Positions 9,225 through 18,882 of a DNA stretch of 64,000 nucleotides are shown piece by piece (positions within the stretch are counted from its first letter, which is position 1; every line of letters starts with the position of its first letter). A program made the position numbers and the translations under genes. The notes beneath the pieces are model-generated. The model saw only the letters and a list, made by a program, of their open reading frames with translations. It did no database searches and was not told where the DNA came from. The DNA is from Cyanobium sp. ATX 6A2 (lineage in GTDB: Bacteria > Cyanobacteriota > Cyanobacteriia > PCC-6307 > Cyanobiaceae): positions 144,518-208,517 of the forward strand of contig NZ_JAGQCU010000004.1 of NCBI RefSeq assembly GCF_024346355.1, in the 5' to 3' direction.

Positions 9225-11132
9225 TCAGGGCAGACCAGGCAGGGCAAGCGGGAATTCACCGGCGATCAGCCAGGCCGCCATCAGCAGAATCCCCAGCACC
9301 AGGGTGAGGGCATAGGCCTGGGAGCGGCCCGAGGTGGTGAAGCTCAGCCGGCGCGCTCCGGCCAGGGCGGTTGCCCCGGTGCCGCCGCTGAAGGCATCCA
9401 CCAGGCGCCTGTCGATCCAGGAGCCGGCGCGGGCCAGGGCCAGCACCAGGGCCACCACGGTGCGTTGGTAGAAGCGCTCGGTCTGCATGTCCTCAGCCAG
9501 CCAGTGCTGCAGGCCCCCCAGGGAGGCTGGCAGCTCGGCCAGACCGTGCGGCCGCAGGTAGAAGAGTGCCGAGAGGCCTCCACCCACCAGGGTGGAGGCC
9601 AGCAGCGGCCAGGCCAGGGGGCCCCAGCCCGGCAGGGGCGCGAGGGCGAACACGCCATTGCCCACCAGCAGCTGGGGCAGGTGCAGCACCAGCCCCATCA
9701 GCACCGTGGTGGGCAGCACCATCAGCCAGAGCACCTCGGCCGAGCGGGTGGTGAAGGGGGTGGGCCGGCCACCCCAGATCTGGCCGAACACCCGGATCAG
9801 GCCAGCGCTGATCAGGGCGTTGGCCAGCAGCACCACCCCGCCGAGCAGCAGCGGATGGCCGCTGCGGGCGGTGAGGGCCAGCAGCTCCCGCAGGGCGGCA
9901 AAGCCGGTGAACGGCGGCAGGCCCATCAGGCTCACGGCGCCGGCCAGGAACGCCAGGCCCATCAGCGGGCGGCGGCTCCAGAGGCCGCCCAGCTGGGTGA
10001 GGTCCTGGGTGATGTTGCTGATCACCACCGTGCCCACGCTCATCAGCATCAGGGCCATCGGCAGCGGATACACCAGCAGCAGGTGATCGGCGGCGGCCCT
10101 GCCGCCCAGCCCCACCGCCACGAACAGCAGTCCCAGCCAGCTGCTCACCAGAAAGCTGAGGGCCCGTTTCACGTCGATCTGGGCCAGGGCGATCAGGGAG
10201 GCCACCACCGCCGTGGAGCCGCCCACCAACACCAGCACGCTCTGCACGAAGGGGCTCAGCTCCAGCAGCGGCTCCAGCCGCAGCAGCACCCAGGCCCCGC
10301 CGATCACCACCACCGAGTTGCGCAGGATCGTGGAGGGCAGGGGGCTTTCCATCGCCTCATCGAGCCAGAGGTGCAGCGGGATCTGGGCGCACTTGCCCAT
10401 CGGTCCGGCGATCAGGGCCAGCAGGATCAGGGTGAAGCCCGGCGGCAGCGGCTGGCCGTTGTTGCTGAGATCAGCCGCCCAGGCCTGCAGGCCGTTGAAG
10501 TTCCAGGTGCCGGTCACGGGCAGCAGGGCGATCAGGCCGGCCAGCAGGATCAGGTCGCCCACCCGCTTGGTGAGGAAGGCGTCGCGGGCCCCCTTCACCA
10601 CCAGGGGCTGATTGGTCCAGGTGCCCACGATCAGGTAGGTGCCCACGGTGAGCAGCTCCAGGAGCACATAGCTGAAGAACAGCGAGTCGGTGAGCACCAG
10701 GGCGCAGAGGCCGGCCTCGAACACGCTCAGCGAGCCGAAGAAGCGCGGCCAGCCCCAGTCCATCTCCAGGTAGCCGAAGGCATAGATCTGCACCAGCAGG
10801 TGCAGCCCTGTGATCACGGCCATGGCGATCAGGGCCGGTTCGGTCACCAGGCCGTCGAAGCCGATGCGCAGGCCGGCGGAGTCCAGCCAGGTCCAGCTGA
10901 AGCTCACCGGCCGGTAGAGGGCCTCCGCCCCGGCGCGGGCGTTGGTGTGCAGGGCGGTGAGGGCCACCAGGCTGTGGCCGAAGGCCACGGCCACCATCAG
11001 CATGTTGAGGTAGCCGCAGGGCCGGGGACCGGTGCGGGAGATCAGGCCGGGCGACCAGGCCAGCGAGGCGACGGCCGCCAGCAGCGGATAGAGGGGAATC
11101 AGCCAGGCCGCCTGGAGCGCAGCGACGGTCAT
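9225..11132 (-). CDS. ndhF4: NAD(P)H-quinone oxidoreductase subunit 5 (NdhF4, CO2-uptake form)
   Basis: The start at 11132 (MTVAALQAAWLIPLYP) was chosen because the first helix of NdhF begins there; the open frame extends a further 33 codons without homology. The 635-residue product has many hydrophobic helices and the conserved DAFLTKRVGDLILLAGL and PLHLWLDEAMESPLP motifs of the NdhF/NuoL family. It is the large proton-pumping subunit of the NDH-1 CO2-uptake complex and the first gene of the ndhF4-ndhD4-chpX operon. Confidence 0.9.
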   Translation of the reverse strand: MTVAALQAAWLIPLYPLLAAVASLAWSPGLISRTGPRPCGYLNMLMVAVAFGHSLVALTALHTNARAGAEALYRPVSFSWTWLDSAGLRIGFDGLVTEPALIAMAVITGLHLLVQIYAFGYLEMDWGWPRFFGSLSVFEAGLCALVLTDSLFFSYVLLELLTVGTYLIVGTWTNQPLVVKGARDAFLTKRVGDLILLAGLIALLPVTGTWNFNGLQAWAADLSNNGQPLPPGFTLILLALIAGPMGKCAQIPLHLWLDEAMESPLPSTILRNSVVVIGGAWVLLRLEPLLELSPFVQSVLVLVGGSTAVVASLIALAQIDVKRALSFLVSSWLGLLFVAVGLGGRAAADHLLLVYPLPMALMLMSVGTVVISNITQDLTQLGGLWSRRPLMGLAFLAGAVSLMGLPPFTGFAALRELLALTARSGHPLLLGGVVLLANALISAGLIRVFGQIWGGRPTPFTTRSAEVLWLMVLPTTVLMGLVLHLPQLLVGNGVFALAPLPGWGPLAWPLLASTLVGGGLSALFYLRPHGLAELPASLGGLQHWLAEDMQTERFYQRTVVALVLALARAGSWIDRRLVDAFSGGTGATALAGARRLSFTTSGRSQAYALTLVLGILLMAAWLIAGEFPLALPGLP

Positions 11133-11190
11133 CGGCAGAGAGCGGGAGCGGGCACGGGAGAAAGGGGGCCGGACGGCGGGCTGACCGTAG

Positions 11191-11883
11191 TCAGGCGGGG
11201 GTGCCGCTGGGTTCGGCCAGCCAGGCGGCAAGGCTGCGCGAGGGCTGCTCGGCGCTGCTGGTGATCTCGATGATCCGGCCCACCGCAGCCGGATCGGCCA
11301 GGGCCTCCACGCACACCCGGGCCACCAGCCGGCGGGGGATGCTGGAGCTGTCCTGCTGGTCGGGGCCGCTGAACACCACCCCCTCGCGCTCCTGGCCGGG
11401 CTCCAGCCCCTCCTCCCGTTCGCTCAGACCGCCGGGGCGGACCACGGTCCAGTCGAGGCCGCTCTGCTCCAGCCAGCGCTCGCCCACCCGCTTCCACACC
11501 AGGATCAGGCCGAACAGGTTGAGGGGATGGATCCAGCGGCCGGCGCACAGGGAGCTCACCAGCACCACGCGCTTCAGGCCCACCGCCCGGCAAGCCTCGA
11601 TCTGGCTGCGCACGCCGAAGGCATCCACCTGCAGGGGTCCGGTGAGATCCACCGACGGGCGGGCACCGGTGGCGATCACCAGGACGTCGCAGCCGTTCAG
11701 TGCCTCCTGCAGGGCCTCGCTGCGGCCCAGCTCCAGGCGGATCACCTCGGCCCCCGCCAGCCCTTCCGGCAACTCGGATCCGGGCCGCACCAGGGCGCGC
11801 ACCGTGTGGCCCTGGCGCAGGGCCTCCTGCACCACCCGCCAGCCGGTCTTGCCGCTGGCGCCGCTCACCGCAATCGTGGTCAT
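11191..11883 (-). CDS. Atypical short-chain dehydrogenase / NAD(P)-binding protein
   Basis: The 230-residue protein begins with a Rossmann nucleotide-binding loop GASGKTGWRV (residues about 8-17), followed by a CDVLVIATGARP strand and VVLVSSLCAG, and a YxxxK-like position replaced by WKRVGERWL. This pattern is typical of NmrA-like or atypical SDR proteins (Ycf39/HSCARG-type). Substrate is unknown; such proteins often act as redox sensors or assembly factors rather than classical dehydrogenases. It lies 58 bases upstream of ndhF4 on the same strand and divergent from the Rieske gene. Confidence 0.75.
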   Translation of the reverse strand: MTTIAVSGASGKTGWRVVQEALRQGHTVRALVRPGSELPEGLAGAEVIRLELGRSEALQEALNGCDVLVIATGARPSVDLTGPLQVDAFGVRSQIEACRAVGLKRVVLVSSLCAGRWIHPLNLFGLILVWKRVGERWLEQSGLDWTVVRPGGLSEREEGLEPGQEREGVVFSGPDQQDSSSIPRRLVARVCVEALADPAAVGRIIEITSSAEQPSRSLAAWLAEPSGTPA

Positions 11884-11967
11884 CCGCCGTCAGCGTCGCA
11901 AGCGCTGAACCTACCCACGATGCCGGGCCTGCTGGCGCGCCATCATCCGGCCAGGCACCCCCAGCAC

Positions 11968-13389
11968 ATGGCCCTCCCCAGCGCGGCTCCCTCCAGCCCA
12001 GCACCGGCCACCCCGGCCCCCGCCGGCGCGCCCCAGCTCGAAGACGAGCGCTGGCGGCAGCACTGGCAGCAGCAGTGGTATGCGGTGGGCTGTGTGAAGG
12101 ATCTCGATCCCCGCCGCCCCTTTGCCTTCACCCTGCTGGATCACGACCTGGTGATCTGGTGGGACGCCGCCGCCGGACAGTGGCGGGCCTTTGCCGACGT
12201 GTGCCCCCACCGCCTGGTGCCCCTCAGCGAGGGCCGCCTCAACGCCAGCGGCGAGCTGGAGTGCCCGTATCACGGCTGGAGTTTTGATGGCGAGGGCCGC
12301 TGCACCGCCATCCCCCAGGCCCCGGAGGCGGTGGCCGCCACGGCCTGTGCCAGCGGCCGCTCCCGCTGCCGCGCCTACGCCACCGCCACGGCCCAGGGCC
12401 TGCTGTTCGTGTTCGCCGGTGACGCCGCCGGCGCCGGCCAGGTGCCGCTGCCGCTGGTGCCGCTGCTGGAGGAACCCGGCTGGCTGGTGCAGGACACCTT
12501 CCGCGACCTGCCCATGGATGCCCTCACCCTGCTGGAGAACGTGCTCGATGTGAGCCACGTGCCCTTCACCCACCACCGCACCGTGGGCCGCCGCGACAAT
12601 GCCGCCCCGGTGGAGGCCGAGATCACCGGCTCCGGGCCCGGGGGCTTCACCGCCGCCTGGGCGGAGGGACCGCGCCGCGGGAAGCTCGGCAGCCAGTTCA
12701 CCACCTTCATGGCGCCGGGCCTGATGTGGCACGACCTCGACGCCAAGGGTTTCGCCCGCTTTCTCACGGTGGTCTACGCCACCCCCACCCACCGCGGCAG
12801 CTGCCGGCTGATCGCCCGCTTTCCCTTCCAGTTCCGCTCGCGCCTGCCGCGGCTTCTGCTTGGGCTGACGCCGCGCTGGCTGCAGCACATCGGCAACCAC
12901 ACGGTGCTGGAGGACGACCAGGTGTTCCTGCATTGGCAGGAGCGGGTGCTGGCCGAGCGCGGCGGCAGCGACAGCCTCAGCCGCGCCTGTTTTCTGCCCA
13001 CCCGCGCCGATGTGTATGTGAAGGCGCTGCACGACTGGATCGTGGGTCACGGCGGCGAACCCTTCCCAGGCCAGCCCCTGCCACCCCGCCAGGGCCGGGT
13101 GGCGCTGATGGATCGCTGGGAGGCCCACACGCGCCACTGCCGCAGTTGTGCCGCCGCCCATGCCCGCATCCGTCGCTGGCGGCCGCTGCTGCAGGCGCTG
13201 CTGGTGCTGGTGCCCCTGCTGCTGCTGGTGGCGGTATGGATCGGAGGGCTGGCGCCCTCCACCGCCCTCGTGGGATCGGGCCTGGCGGCGGCGGTGCTGC
13301 TGGCGGCGCTGGAGCGCCAGCTGGGCCTCTGGCAGCGGGGCCTGGAGCGGGGCAGCGGCGCACCGCCTCGCAATGCGCTCAGGGCTTGA
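11968..13389 (+). CDS. Rieske 2Fe-2S oxygenase, pheophorbide a oxygenase (PaO)-like
   Basis: The 473-residue protein carries a Rieske centre (CPHR and CPYHGW, residues about 78-101), a mononuclear iron site (DVSHVPFTHH), and near the C-terminus the CxxC pair (RHCRSC) followed by two hydrophobic segments, the layout of the PaO / Tic55 / Lls1 family. Such enzymes oxygenate chlorophyll catabolites or related tetrapyrroles with electrons from ferredoxin; the substrate here is not known. An in-frame ATG at 11920 is an alternative start; 11968 avoids a histidine-rich extension. It is divergent from the SDR gene. Confidence 0.85.
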   Translation: MALPSAAPSSPAPATPAPAGAPQLEDERWRQHWQQQWYAVGCVKDLDPRRPFAFTLLDHDLVIWWDAAAGQWRAFADVCPHRLVPLSEGRLNASGELECPYHGWSFDGEGRCTAIPQAPEAVAATACASGRSRCRAYATATAQGLLFVFAGDAAGAGQVPLPLVPLLEEPGWLVQDTFRDLPMDALTLLENVLDVSHVPFTHHRTVGRRDNAAPVEAEITGSGPGGFTAAWAEGPRRGKLGSQFTTFMAPGLMWHDLDAKGFARFLTVVYATPTHRGSCRLIARFPFQFRSRLPRLLLGLTPRWLQHIGNHTVLEDDQVFLHWQERVLAERGGSDSLSRACFLPTRADVYVKALHDWIVGHGGEPFPGQPLPPRQGRVALMDRWEAHTRHCRSCAAAHARIRRWRPLLQALLVLVPLLLLVAVWIGGLAPSTALVGSGLAAAVLLAALERQLGLWQRGLERGSGAPPRNALRA

Positions 13390-13391
13390 TT

Positions 13392-13408
13392 GGGTGCTTT
13401 GCACCCTT
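13392..13408 (+). terminator. Hairpin after the Rieske oxygenase gene
   Basis: A perfect six-base stem GGGTGC/GCACCC with a TTT loop and two following T residues lies immediately after the stop codon. It resembles a short intrinsic terminator. Confidence 0.5.
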
Positions 13409-13468
13409 GGCAATGCCTGCCGGCGTGTCTAGCTGTGGACCAGGAGGACGATCGCTGGGGGCACGGCC

Positions 13469-13792
13469 ATGGCCGACGAGTGCAGAGGCGGCGGTGATGA
13501 GCTGGTGACACCCCATGCCGCGCCGATCGTGGATGGGGCGGGACGGCTCAGCTACGTGGGCGATGACGGCCGCCGCTACGTGGTGGGTCTGCCGCCGGAG
13601 GTGGATGAGCTCGGCCTGGAGCGGGTGATGGCCAGCCTCAGCCGTGGCGGGCCCCTGTTCGATCAGATCCTGGCCCTCTGCCACCGCTGGATCGGCTCGG
13701 TGAACAGCCCCGATCTGGAGGCGCGCGCGGCGCTGGCCCTGCTGCTCACCACCCTGGAGACGGCTCTGGAGGACCGCTACGGAGAGGTCTGA
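13469..13792 (+). CDS. Conserved-looking hypothetical protein, 107 residues
   Basis: An acidic 107-residue soluble protein with an N-terminal segment built around [24 protein letters not shown] and a helical C-terminal half ([14 protein letters not shown], then [19 protein letters not shown]). No family is recognised. Its last 16 bases overlap the 3' end of the convergent aroB gene, so the two transcripts would be antisense over a short stretch. Confidence 0.6.
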   Translation: MADECRGGGDELVTPHAAPIVDGAGRLSYVGDDGRRYVVGLPPEVDELGLERVMASLSRGGPLFDQILALCHRWIGSVNSPDLEARAALALLLTTLETALEDRYGEV

Positions 13793-14931
13793 TCGGGGTT
13801 TGATTCAGGTGAGATCTGAGCGCTGAGGGCGGCGAGGATGCGCTCGCTGTCCACGTCGTCGCGGATCTCCACCGCACCGATGCGGGTGGGCAGCACGAAG
13901 CGCACCCGGCCGTCCTTCACCTTCTTGTCGGCCTGCAGGCAGCGCAGCACCGCCGCCGGATCGAGGCTGGGCCAGCGCTGCGGCAGGCCGGCGGCGGCGA
14001 TCAGGGCCTTCTGGCGCCGCTGCTCCTCGGCGCTCCACAACCGCTTGGCCAGGGCGATCTCACCGGCGGCCACCATGCCGATGGCCACGGCCTCCCCGTG
14101 CAGCCAGGTGCCGTAGCCGCAGAGGGTCTCCACCACGTGGCCGAGGGTGTGGCCGTAGTTGAGGATCGCCCGCAGGCCGCCCTCGCGCTCGTCGGCCGCC
14201 ACCACCCGGGCCTTGGCGGCGGCGGAGCGCTCCAGCAGCGTCTGCAGCAGTGCCGGCCCCACGGCCGCCATCGAGCCGATGTCGCCGGCGGCCTCCAACT
14301 CGGCGAACAGGGCGGCGTCGCCGATCACGCCGTACTTGATCACCTCGGCCATGCCGGCGCGGAACTCCCGCTCCGGCAGGGTGGCCAGGGTGGTGGGATC
14401 GATCAGCACCAGCCGTGGCTGGTGGAAGGCGCCGATCAGGTTCTTGCCGCCGGGATGGTTCACGCCGGTCTTGCCGCCGATGGCGGCATCCACCATCGCC
14501 AGCAGGGTGGTGGGCACCTGCACCACGGCGATGCCGCGCAGCCAGGTGGCGGCGGCAAAGCCGGCCATGTCTCCCACCACGCCGCCGCCCAGGGCCACGA
14601 TCAGTGAGCCGCGCTCGAGCCGGTGCTCGAAGGCGGCATCGTGGATGCGCGCCACGGTGGCGAGGGTTTTGCGGTCTTCACCGGCCTCCACCACCAGTTC
14701 GCTGGCCTCGAAGCCCGCCTGCCGCAGGCTCTCCAGGGCGATGGTGCCGTAGTGCTGATGCACCAGCGGGTTGGTCACCACCAACACCTTGGTTCCCTCC
14801 CTGAAGCCCCGATCGCCGATCTGCTCGCCGAGCCGGGCCAGGCAGCCGGCGCCGATCACCACCGGATAGGGATCGGCGCTGAGCTGCACGCGGATGGTGC
14901 GCGGGCTGCACTCGGCTGGTGCGGCGGTCAT
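13777..14931 (-). CDS. aroB: 3-dehydroquinate synthase
   Basis: The 384-residue enzyme cyclises DAHP to 3-dehydroquinate, the second step of the shikimate pathway. Family hallmarks are visible: the NAD-binding [21 protein letters not shown] segment, [21 protein letters not shown], the metal-binding histidines in [12 protein letters not shown] and [15 protein letters not shown]. The start at 14931 gives a typical family length; an upstream ATG at 14967 adds only a proline-rich 12-residue extension. It overlaps the convergent hypothetical gene at its 3' end. Confidence 0.95.
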   Translation of the reverse strand: MTAAPAECSPRTIRVQLSADPYPVVIGAGCLARLGEQIGDRGFREGTKVLVVTNPLVHQHYGTIALESLRQAGFEASELVVEAGEDRKTLATVARIHDAAFEHRLERGSLIVALGGGVVGDMAGFAAATWLRGIAVVQVPTTLLAMVDAAIGGKTGVNHPGGKNLIGAFHQPRLVLIDPTTLATLPEREFRAGMAEVIKYGVIGDAALFAELEAAGDIGSMAAVGPALLQTLLERSAAAKARVVAADEREGGLRAILNYGHTLGHVVETLCGYGTWLHGEAVAIGMVAAGEIALAKRLWSAEEQRRQKALIAAAGLPQRWPSLDPAAVLRCLQADKKVKDGRVRFVLPTRIGAVEIRDDVDSERILAALSAQISPESNPDQTSP

Positions 14932-15020
14932 GGGGCCAGGCGGTGGTGGGCTGAGGCTAGGGCTCACCGCGCTGCCTTCTCATCAGCAGCCCTAAGGTCT
15001 GGCATTGCACCGGGCTTCGT

Positions 15021-15827
15021 ATGCAGTCGCCACTTCGCTCCGCCAGCCCTGATGGACCGGGTACGGGTCTCAGCCTGATCCTGGGGGTGGTGCTGGGGCT
15101 GGTGATCCTGCTGAGCCAGACGATCTTCATCGTGCCCGCCGGCAATGTGGCGGTGGTCACCACCCTCGGCAAGGTCACCGGCGTGCCGCGCAGCCCGGGC
15201 GCGAATTTCAAGCTGCCGCTGGTGCAGAACATCTCCTCCTTCGATGTGCGCACCCAGGTGCGGCCCGAACAGTTCTCCACCCTCACCAAGGATCTGCAGG
15301 TGATCCAGGCCACGGCCACGGTGAAGTATGCGATGAAGCCCAACGAGGCTGGCCGCATCTACGAAACCATCGCCACTGACAACCAGCAGATCTACCCACG
15401 GGTGATCCAGCCGTCGCTGCTCAAGGCACTGAAATCCGTGTTTTCCCAGTATGAGCTGGTGACCATCGCCACCGAGTGGAACAGCATCTCTGAGATTGTG
15501 CAGGAGAAGGTGGCTGAAGAGTTGCGCAAGTTTGATTATGTGAATGTGCAGGGCCTTGACCTCACCGGCCTGCAGATCGCCGAGGAATACCGGGCGGCGA
15601 TCGAGCAGAAGCAGATCGCCGAGCAGCAGCTGCTGCGGGCCCAGACGGAAGTGCGGATCGCCGAGCAGGAGGCCAAGCGCTACCAGACGCTCAATTCCAG
15701 CCTCGACGACCTGGTGCTGTACAAGCTCTTCCTCGACAAGTGGGACGGGCAGACCTCCGTGGTGCCGGCTCTTCCCGGCACCGCCACCGGTGCTGCCAGC
15801 CCTGTGATCGTGAACGCCCGGCGCTGA
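15021..15827 (+). CDS. Prohibitin / SPFH (band 7) family protein
   Basis: This 268-residue protein has one N-terminal membrane helix (residues about 17-38), then a band 7 domain starting at VPAGNVAVVTTLGKVTGVPRSPG and a coiled-coil stretch (AAIEQKQIAEQQLLRAQTE) before a short tail. It resembles cyanobacterial prohibitin homologues (Phb1 type), which form large ring-like membrane scaffolds whose role is still unclear. It stands alone on the plus strand, 89 bases from the divergent aroB start. Confidence 0.85.
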   Translation: MQSPLRSASPDGPGTGLSLILGVVLGLVILLSQTIFIVPAGNVAVVTTLGKVTGVPRSPGANFKLPLVQNISSFDVRTQVRPEQFSTLTKDLQVIQATATVKYAMKPNEAGRIYETIATDNQQIYPRVIQPSLLKALKSVFSQYELVTIATEWNSISEIVQEKVAEELRKFDYVNVQGLDLTGLQIAEEYRAAIEQKQIAEQQLLRAQTEVRIAEQEAKRYQTLNSSLDDLVLYKLFLDKWDGQTSVVPALPGTATGAASPVIVNARR

Positions 15828-15856
15828 GCCCCTGCGCAGCTCCAGGCAGGGTGGAG

Positions 15857-16000
15857 TCAGGGCAGGGTGAAGCCCGACTGCAGGTGCTCGACGTCGAGCA
15901 TCACCCAGGTGATCCACACCACCAGGGCGACGCCACCGGAGATGGCGGCGAAGCGGGCGACAAACCGGCCCGCCATCTCGAGAACGCTGATCTCCTTCAC
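15857..16000 (-). CDS. Small single-helix membrane protein, 47 residues
   Basis: A GTG-started frame encodes a 47-residue peptide with an amphipathic start (KEISVLEMAGRFVARF), one clear transmembrane helix (ISGGVALVVWITWVML) and a short polar tail. It lies convergent to the prohibitin-like gene. The clean protein-like composition supports a real gene; the function is unknown. Confidence 0.55.
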   Translation of the reverse strand: MKEISVLEMAGRFVARFAAISGGVALVVWITWVMLDVEHLQSGFTLP

Positions 16001-16144
16001 CGGCAGGTCCCTGGTTGCGGTCCCACGCTATCGGCTCGCAACGTGCCCGCTCTCCTGCTGGTGATCCCGATCCCGATTCACTGATCCCGGTCCCGATCGC
16101 TGGGGAGCAATGAAAGGATTCCCCACCGCCCCGGCCGTCTTGTC

Positions 16145-17491
16145 ATGGATCTGCCAACCCTGTTGCTCGCCACCGGCGGGCACGAGATCGAAGCGGCCGA
16201 AACCCTGATCCAGGCGGGCAGGTTCGTGGTGATCCTGTTCGCCGCCCGGGCCCTGGCCGAGCTGATGGTGCGCCTGGGCCTGCCGGCCATCCTCGGGGAG
16301 CTGGTGGCGGGGGTGCTGATCGGCGTGTCCGGTCTGCATCTGATTCTGGCGCCGGAGCTGGCGGGGGAGCTCAACGCCGTGGCCCAGGGCACGATCGCTT
16401 CCCTGGCCCACGTGGGCCCCGACAAGGTGCAGGAGATCTATGACCACAGCTTTGCCAACCTCCAGGCGGTGGGCAAGATCGGCCTCTTCGCCCTGCTGTT
16501 TCTCACCGGCCTGGAGAGCGAACTGGAGGAACTGATGGCGGTGGGGGTGCAGGCAATCACGGTGGCCCTCACCGGGGTGTTGCTCCCCTTCGCCCTGGGC
16601 ACCTTCGGCCTGCATGTCCTGTTTGCCGTGCCGCTGCTGCCGGCGATCTTTGCCGGTGCGGCGATGACCGCCACCAGCATCGGCATCACGGCCAGCGTGC
16701 TGGGCGAGCTGAAATTCCTGCGCACCCGGGACGGGCAGACGGTGATCGGTGCGGCGGTGCTCGATGACATCCTCGGCATCGTGATCCTGGCTGTGGTGGT
16801 GGCGCTGGCGGGGGGCGGAGGCTTTGCGCTTGCTCCGGTGCTGAAGCTGGTTGCGGCGGCGGCGGTGTTCGTGGTGGTGGCCCTGTTCCTGAGCCGCACA
16901 GCAGCCCCCGCCTTCGACTGGCTGCTCGATCGCCTGCGGGCTCCCGGCGAGGTGGTGGTGGCGGCCTTCCTGGTGCTGTCGCTGGCCTGTTTCACGGCCC
17001 AGGCGTTCGGCCTCGAGGCCGCCCTCGGAGCGTTTGCCGGTGGCCTGATCCTGAGTTCCTCCCGGCACCGGCACGAGATCGAGGAGGCGGTGAAGCCCCT
17101 GGTGGTGTTGTTCGCCACGGTGTTCTTCGTGCTGATCGGCAGCGGCCTCAACCTGGCTGTTCTCAATCCCTTCGATGCCGCCAACCACGAGGGTCTGGTG
17201 ATGGCCGGTTTCCTGCTCGTGGCGGCCGTGGTCAGCAAGGTGGCGGCTGGCTGGAGCTACCTGAGCAAGGAGCCCACCAACCGGCTGGCGGTGGGACTGG
17301 GGATGCTGCCCCGCGGCGAGGTGGGGCTGATCTTCCTCGGCCTGGGCACCCAGACCGGGGTGCTGGGACCCTCGCTGGAGGCGGCGATTCTGCTGATGGT
17401 GATGGGCACCACCTTCCTGGCGCCGGTGCTGTTGCGCCTGGTGCTGGCCAAACCGGGAGCCAGCGGTGATCTTGTGGAGGTGGCCCCCTGA
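16145..17491 (+). CDS. Cation:proton antiporter, CPA2 family (NhaS3/NapA-like)
   Basis: The 448-residue protein has about 12 hydrophobic segments and CPA2 hallmarks: GLPAILGELVAGVLIG in the N-terminal half, the AMTATSIGIT unwound helix motif, and the VLDDILGIVIL helix with the ion-binding aspartate pair. It most resembles cyanobacterial Na+(K+)/H+ antiporters of the NhaS3 type, which reside in plasma or thylakoid membrane. Its presence close to the bicA and carbonic anhydrase genes fits Na+ and pH balance during bicarbonate use. Ion selectivity cannot be read from sequence. Confidence 0.85.
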   Translation: MDLPTLLLATGGHEIEAAETLIQAGRFVVILFAARALAELMVRLGLPAILGELVAGVLIGVSGLHLILAPELAGELNAVAQGTIASLAHVGPDKVQEIYDHSFANLQAVGKIGLFALLFLTGLESELEELMAVGVQAITVALTGVLLPFALGTFGLHVLFAVPLLPAIFAGAAMTATSIGITASVLGELKFLRTRDGQTVIGAAVLDDILGIVILAVVVALAGGGGFALAPVLKLVAAAAVFVVVALFLSRTAAPAFDWLLDRLRAPGEVVVAAFLVLSLACFTAQAFGLEAALGAFAGGLILSSSRHRHEIEEAVKPLVVLFATVFFVLIGSGLNLAVLNPFDAANHEGLVMAGFLLVAAVVSKVAAGWSYLSKEPTNRLAVGLGMLPRGEVGLIFLGLGTQTGVLGPSLEAAILLMVMGTTFLAPVLLRLVLAKPGASGDLVEVAP

Positions 17492-17639
17492 GGCCCCCCG
17501 TTGACATGGAACGCCCTCAGGATGGTGCGGATTGCGCGAGAGCAGCGTGAGCGCTGCCACCTGACGGCATGAGGAGATGTGAACCGCGATCCGGCTCCCG
17601 AAGGGCCGTTCCTACGTTTGAAGAGGTGATCAGGCCTCT

Positions 17640-18365
17640 ATGCGCGCGAATGTGGCTCCCCGGGAAGGTGCCCGCCTGGAGGCTCTGAGGAATTACCGCA
17701 TCCTTGATACGGGCTGCGAGCAGTCGTACGACGACATCACCATTCTGGCGGCTCACCTGTGTGACGTGCCGATTGCCCTGATCAGCCTGGTGGATGTTGA
17801 TCGTCAGTGGTTCAAATCAAAAGTCGGCCTCGAGGTCAGCGAAACGAGCCGTGATGTGTCCTTCTGCGCCCACGCGATTCTTGATGAGCAGATCCTTGTG
17901 GTGAATGATGCCCGCACGGATGACCGCTTCTGTGACAACCCCCTCGTTCGCGGTGACCCTCAGATCGTGTTCTACGCAGGTGTGCCGCTCTGCACCCCGG
18001 AAAGCGCAAGGATCGGCACACTCTGTGTGATTGATCATCAGCCCCGTCGCCTCAGCGAGGTGCAGATCCGGTCTCTCGAAGCACTGGCCCGTCAGGTTGT
18101 GCTGCAGCTGGAGCTGAAACGGGTTTCCGATCAGCTTGCTGGAGCGCTTGAGCGCATCAACGTGATGGAGGAGCTGATCCCGATCTGCTCCTACTGCAAG
18201 GGCATCCGCAACGATCAGGGATATTGGCAGAGCGTTGAGGCCTTCATCAAGAGCCATGACAACGTGGAATTCTCCCATGGTGTCTGCAATACCTGCATGG
18301 AGAAATACTTCCCGGAAGTGGTTCCCTCCACAGAGGAACCATCAGGAGAAGGAGATCAGCACTGA
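17640..18365 (+). CDS. GAF-domain sensor protein with a C-terminal cysteine-rich module
   Basis: The 241-residue protein begins with a short helix (RLEALRNYRILDT) typical of cyanobacterial GAF proteins, followed by a GAF domain (about 25-160) with FCAHAIL and FYAGVPLCTPE. A coiled linker leads to a CSYCKGIRNDQGYWQSVE segment and a CNTCMEKYFPE end, giving two CxxC pairs that could bind a metal. This tail is often seen at the end of signalling proteins. No kinase or output domain is present, so it may act as a stand-alone sensor or partner. Ligand unknown. Confidence 0.75.
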   Translation: MRANVAPREGARLEALRNYRILDTGCEQSYDDITILAAHLCDVPIALISLVDVDRQWFKSKVGLEVSETSRDVSFCAHAILDEQILVVNDARTDDRFCDNPLVRGDPQIVFYAGVPLCTPESARIGTLCVIDHQPRRLSEVQIRSLEALARQVVLQLELKRVSDQLAGALERINVMEELIPICSYCKGIRNDQGYWQSVEAFIKSHDNVEFSHGVCNTCMEKYFPEVVPSTEEPSGEGDQH

Positions 18366-18366
18366 T

Positions 18367-18385
18367 GGTGGAGAACACCACCTTT
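18367..18385 (+). terminator. Hairpin after the GAF-domain gene
   Basis: A GGTGG/CCACC stem with a six-base loop and three T residues follows the stop codon directly. The next 105 bases to the convergent transglycosylase-like gene hold nothing else recognisable. Confidence 0.45.
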
Positions 18386-18489
18386 CCCTTCATGCCGGCG
18401 TAAGTCGTTCAGCAGACGCAGCAGGCCCTGGTGGCCACGCCTCAACCCCGAGACGATCAGACCGCACCGATCGCTGATCAGCTCGCCGC

Positions 18490-18882
18490 TCAGGGTTCGA
18501 CGCCCCAGGGTGTCCAGCCTGCTTCCCGGAACAGGCGATAGGCCACGGTGGAGTTGACCACGGGATCGAGCAGTTCCTCGGGATTCTCGATGCCCATGGA
18601 GGCGATCAGCCGCCGGTTGGCGGTGTAGTGAATCTGAAACAGGCCGATGCAGTCGCCGCCGCAGCCGCGGGCGGTGGGCGTGAGGCCGCTCTCCAGATAG
18701 GCCACGCGGATGGCGTTGACCATGTGCTCGCCGGGCCACACCTCGCGGATGGCGGCGAGGGCATCGGCCTGCGGGGTTTCGTTGGCCATCGCCTGCGGCG
18801 AGGGCCAGAATCCCACCAGGCTCAGGGTTGCCAGCAGGGCGATGGCGGCCGGGCGGGCAGAGCGCGGAACGAAGCAGCGCAT
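18490..18882 (-). CDS. Secreted lysozyme-like / lytic transglycosylase-like protein
   Basis: The 130-residue product starts with a signal peptide (RPAAIALLATLSLVGFW, cleavage likely after PQAMA). The mature part has a lysozyme-fold signature: an AIRVAYLESGL helix carrying the probable catalytic Glu, then GGDCIGLFQIHY and a final YRLFREAGWTPWG segment. Such proteins cut peptidoglycan. The start at 18882 gives a normal signal peptide; an upstream ATG at 18936 adds 18 residues. Short length suggests a minimal catalytic domain only. Confidence 0.7.
   Translation of the reverse strand: MRCFVPRSARPAAIALLATLSLVGFWPSPQAMANETPQADALAAIREVWPGEHMVNAIRVAYLESGLTPTARGCGGDCIGLFQIHYTANRRLIASMGIENPEELLDPVVNSTVAYRLFREAGWTPWGVEP

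Noticed and set aside
7573..9315. Long Gln/Gly/His-rich open frame of about 580 codons opposite ndhD4
   Set aside because: It is the antisense of a GC-rich membrane-protein gene; composition (Q, G, H, R) is that of reverse-complemented Leu/Ala codons, and ndhD4 is certain.
9465..11264. Open frame of about 600 codons opposite ndhF4
   Set aside because: Same antisense effect; no protein-like domains, and ndhF4 accounts for the stretch.
16028..17560. 510-codon open frame opposite the CPA2 antiporter
   Set aside because: Low-complexity His/Gln-rich antisense translation of a membrane protein.
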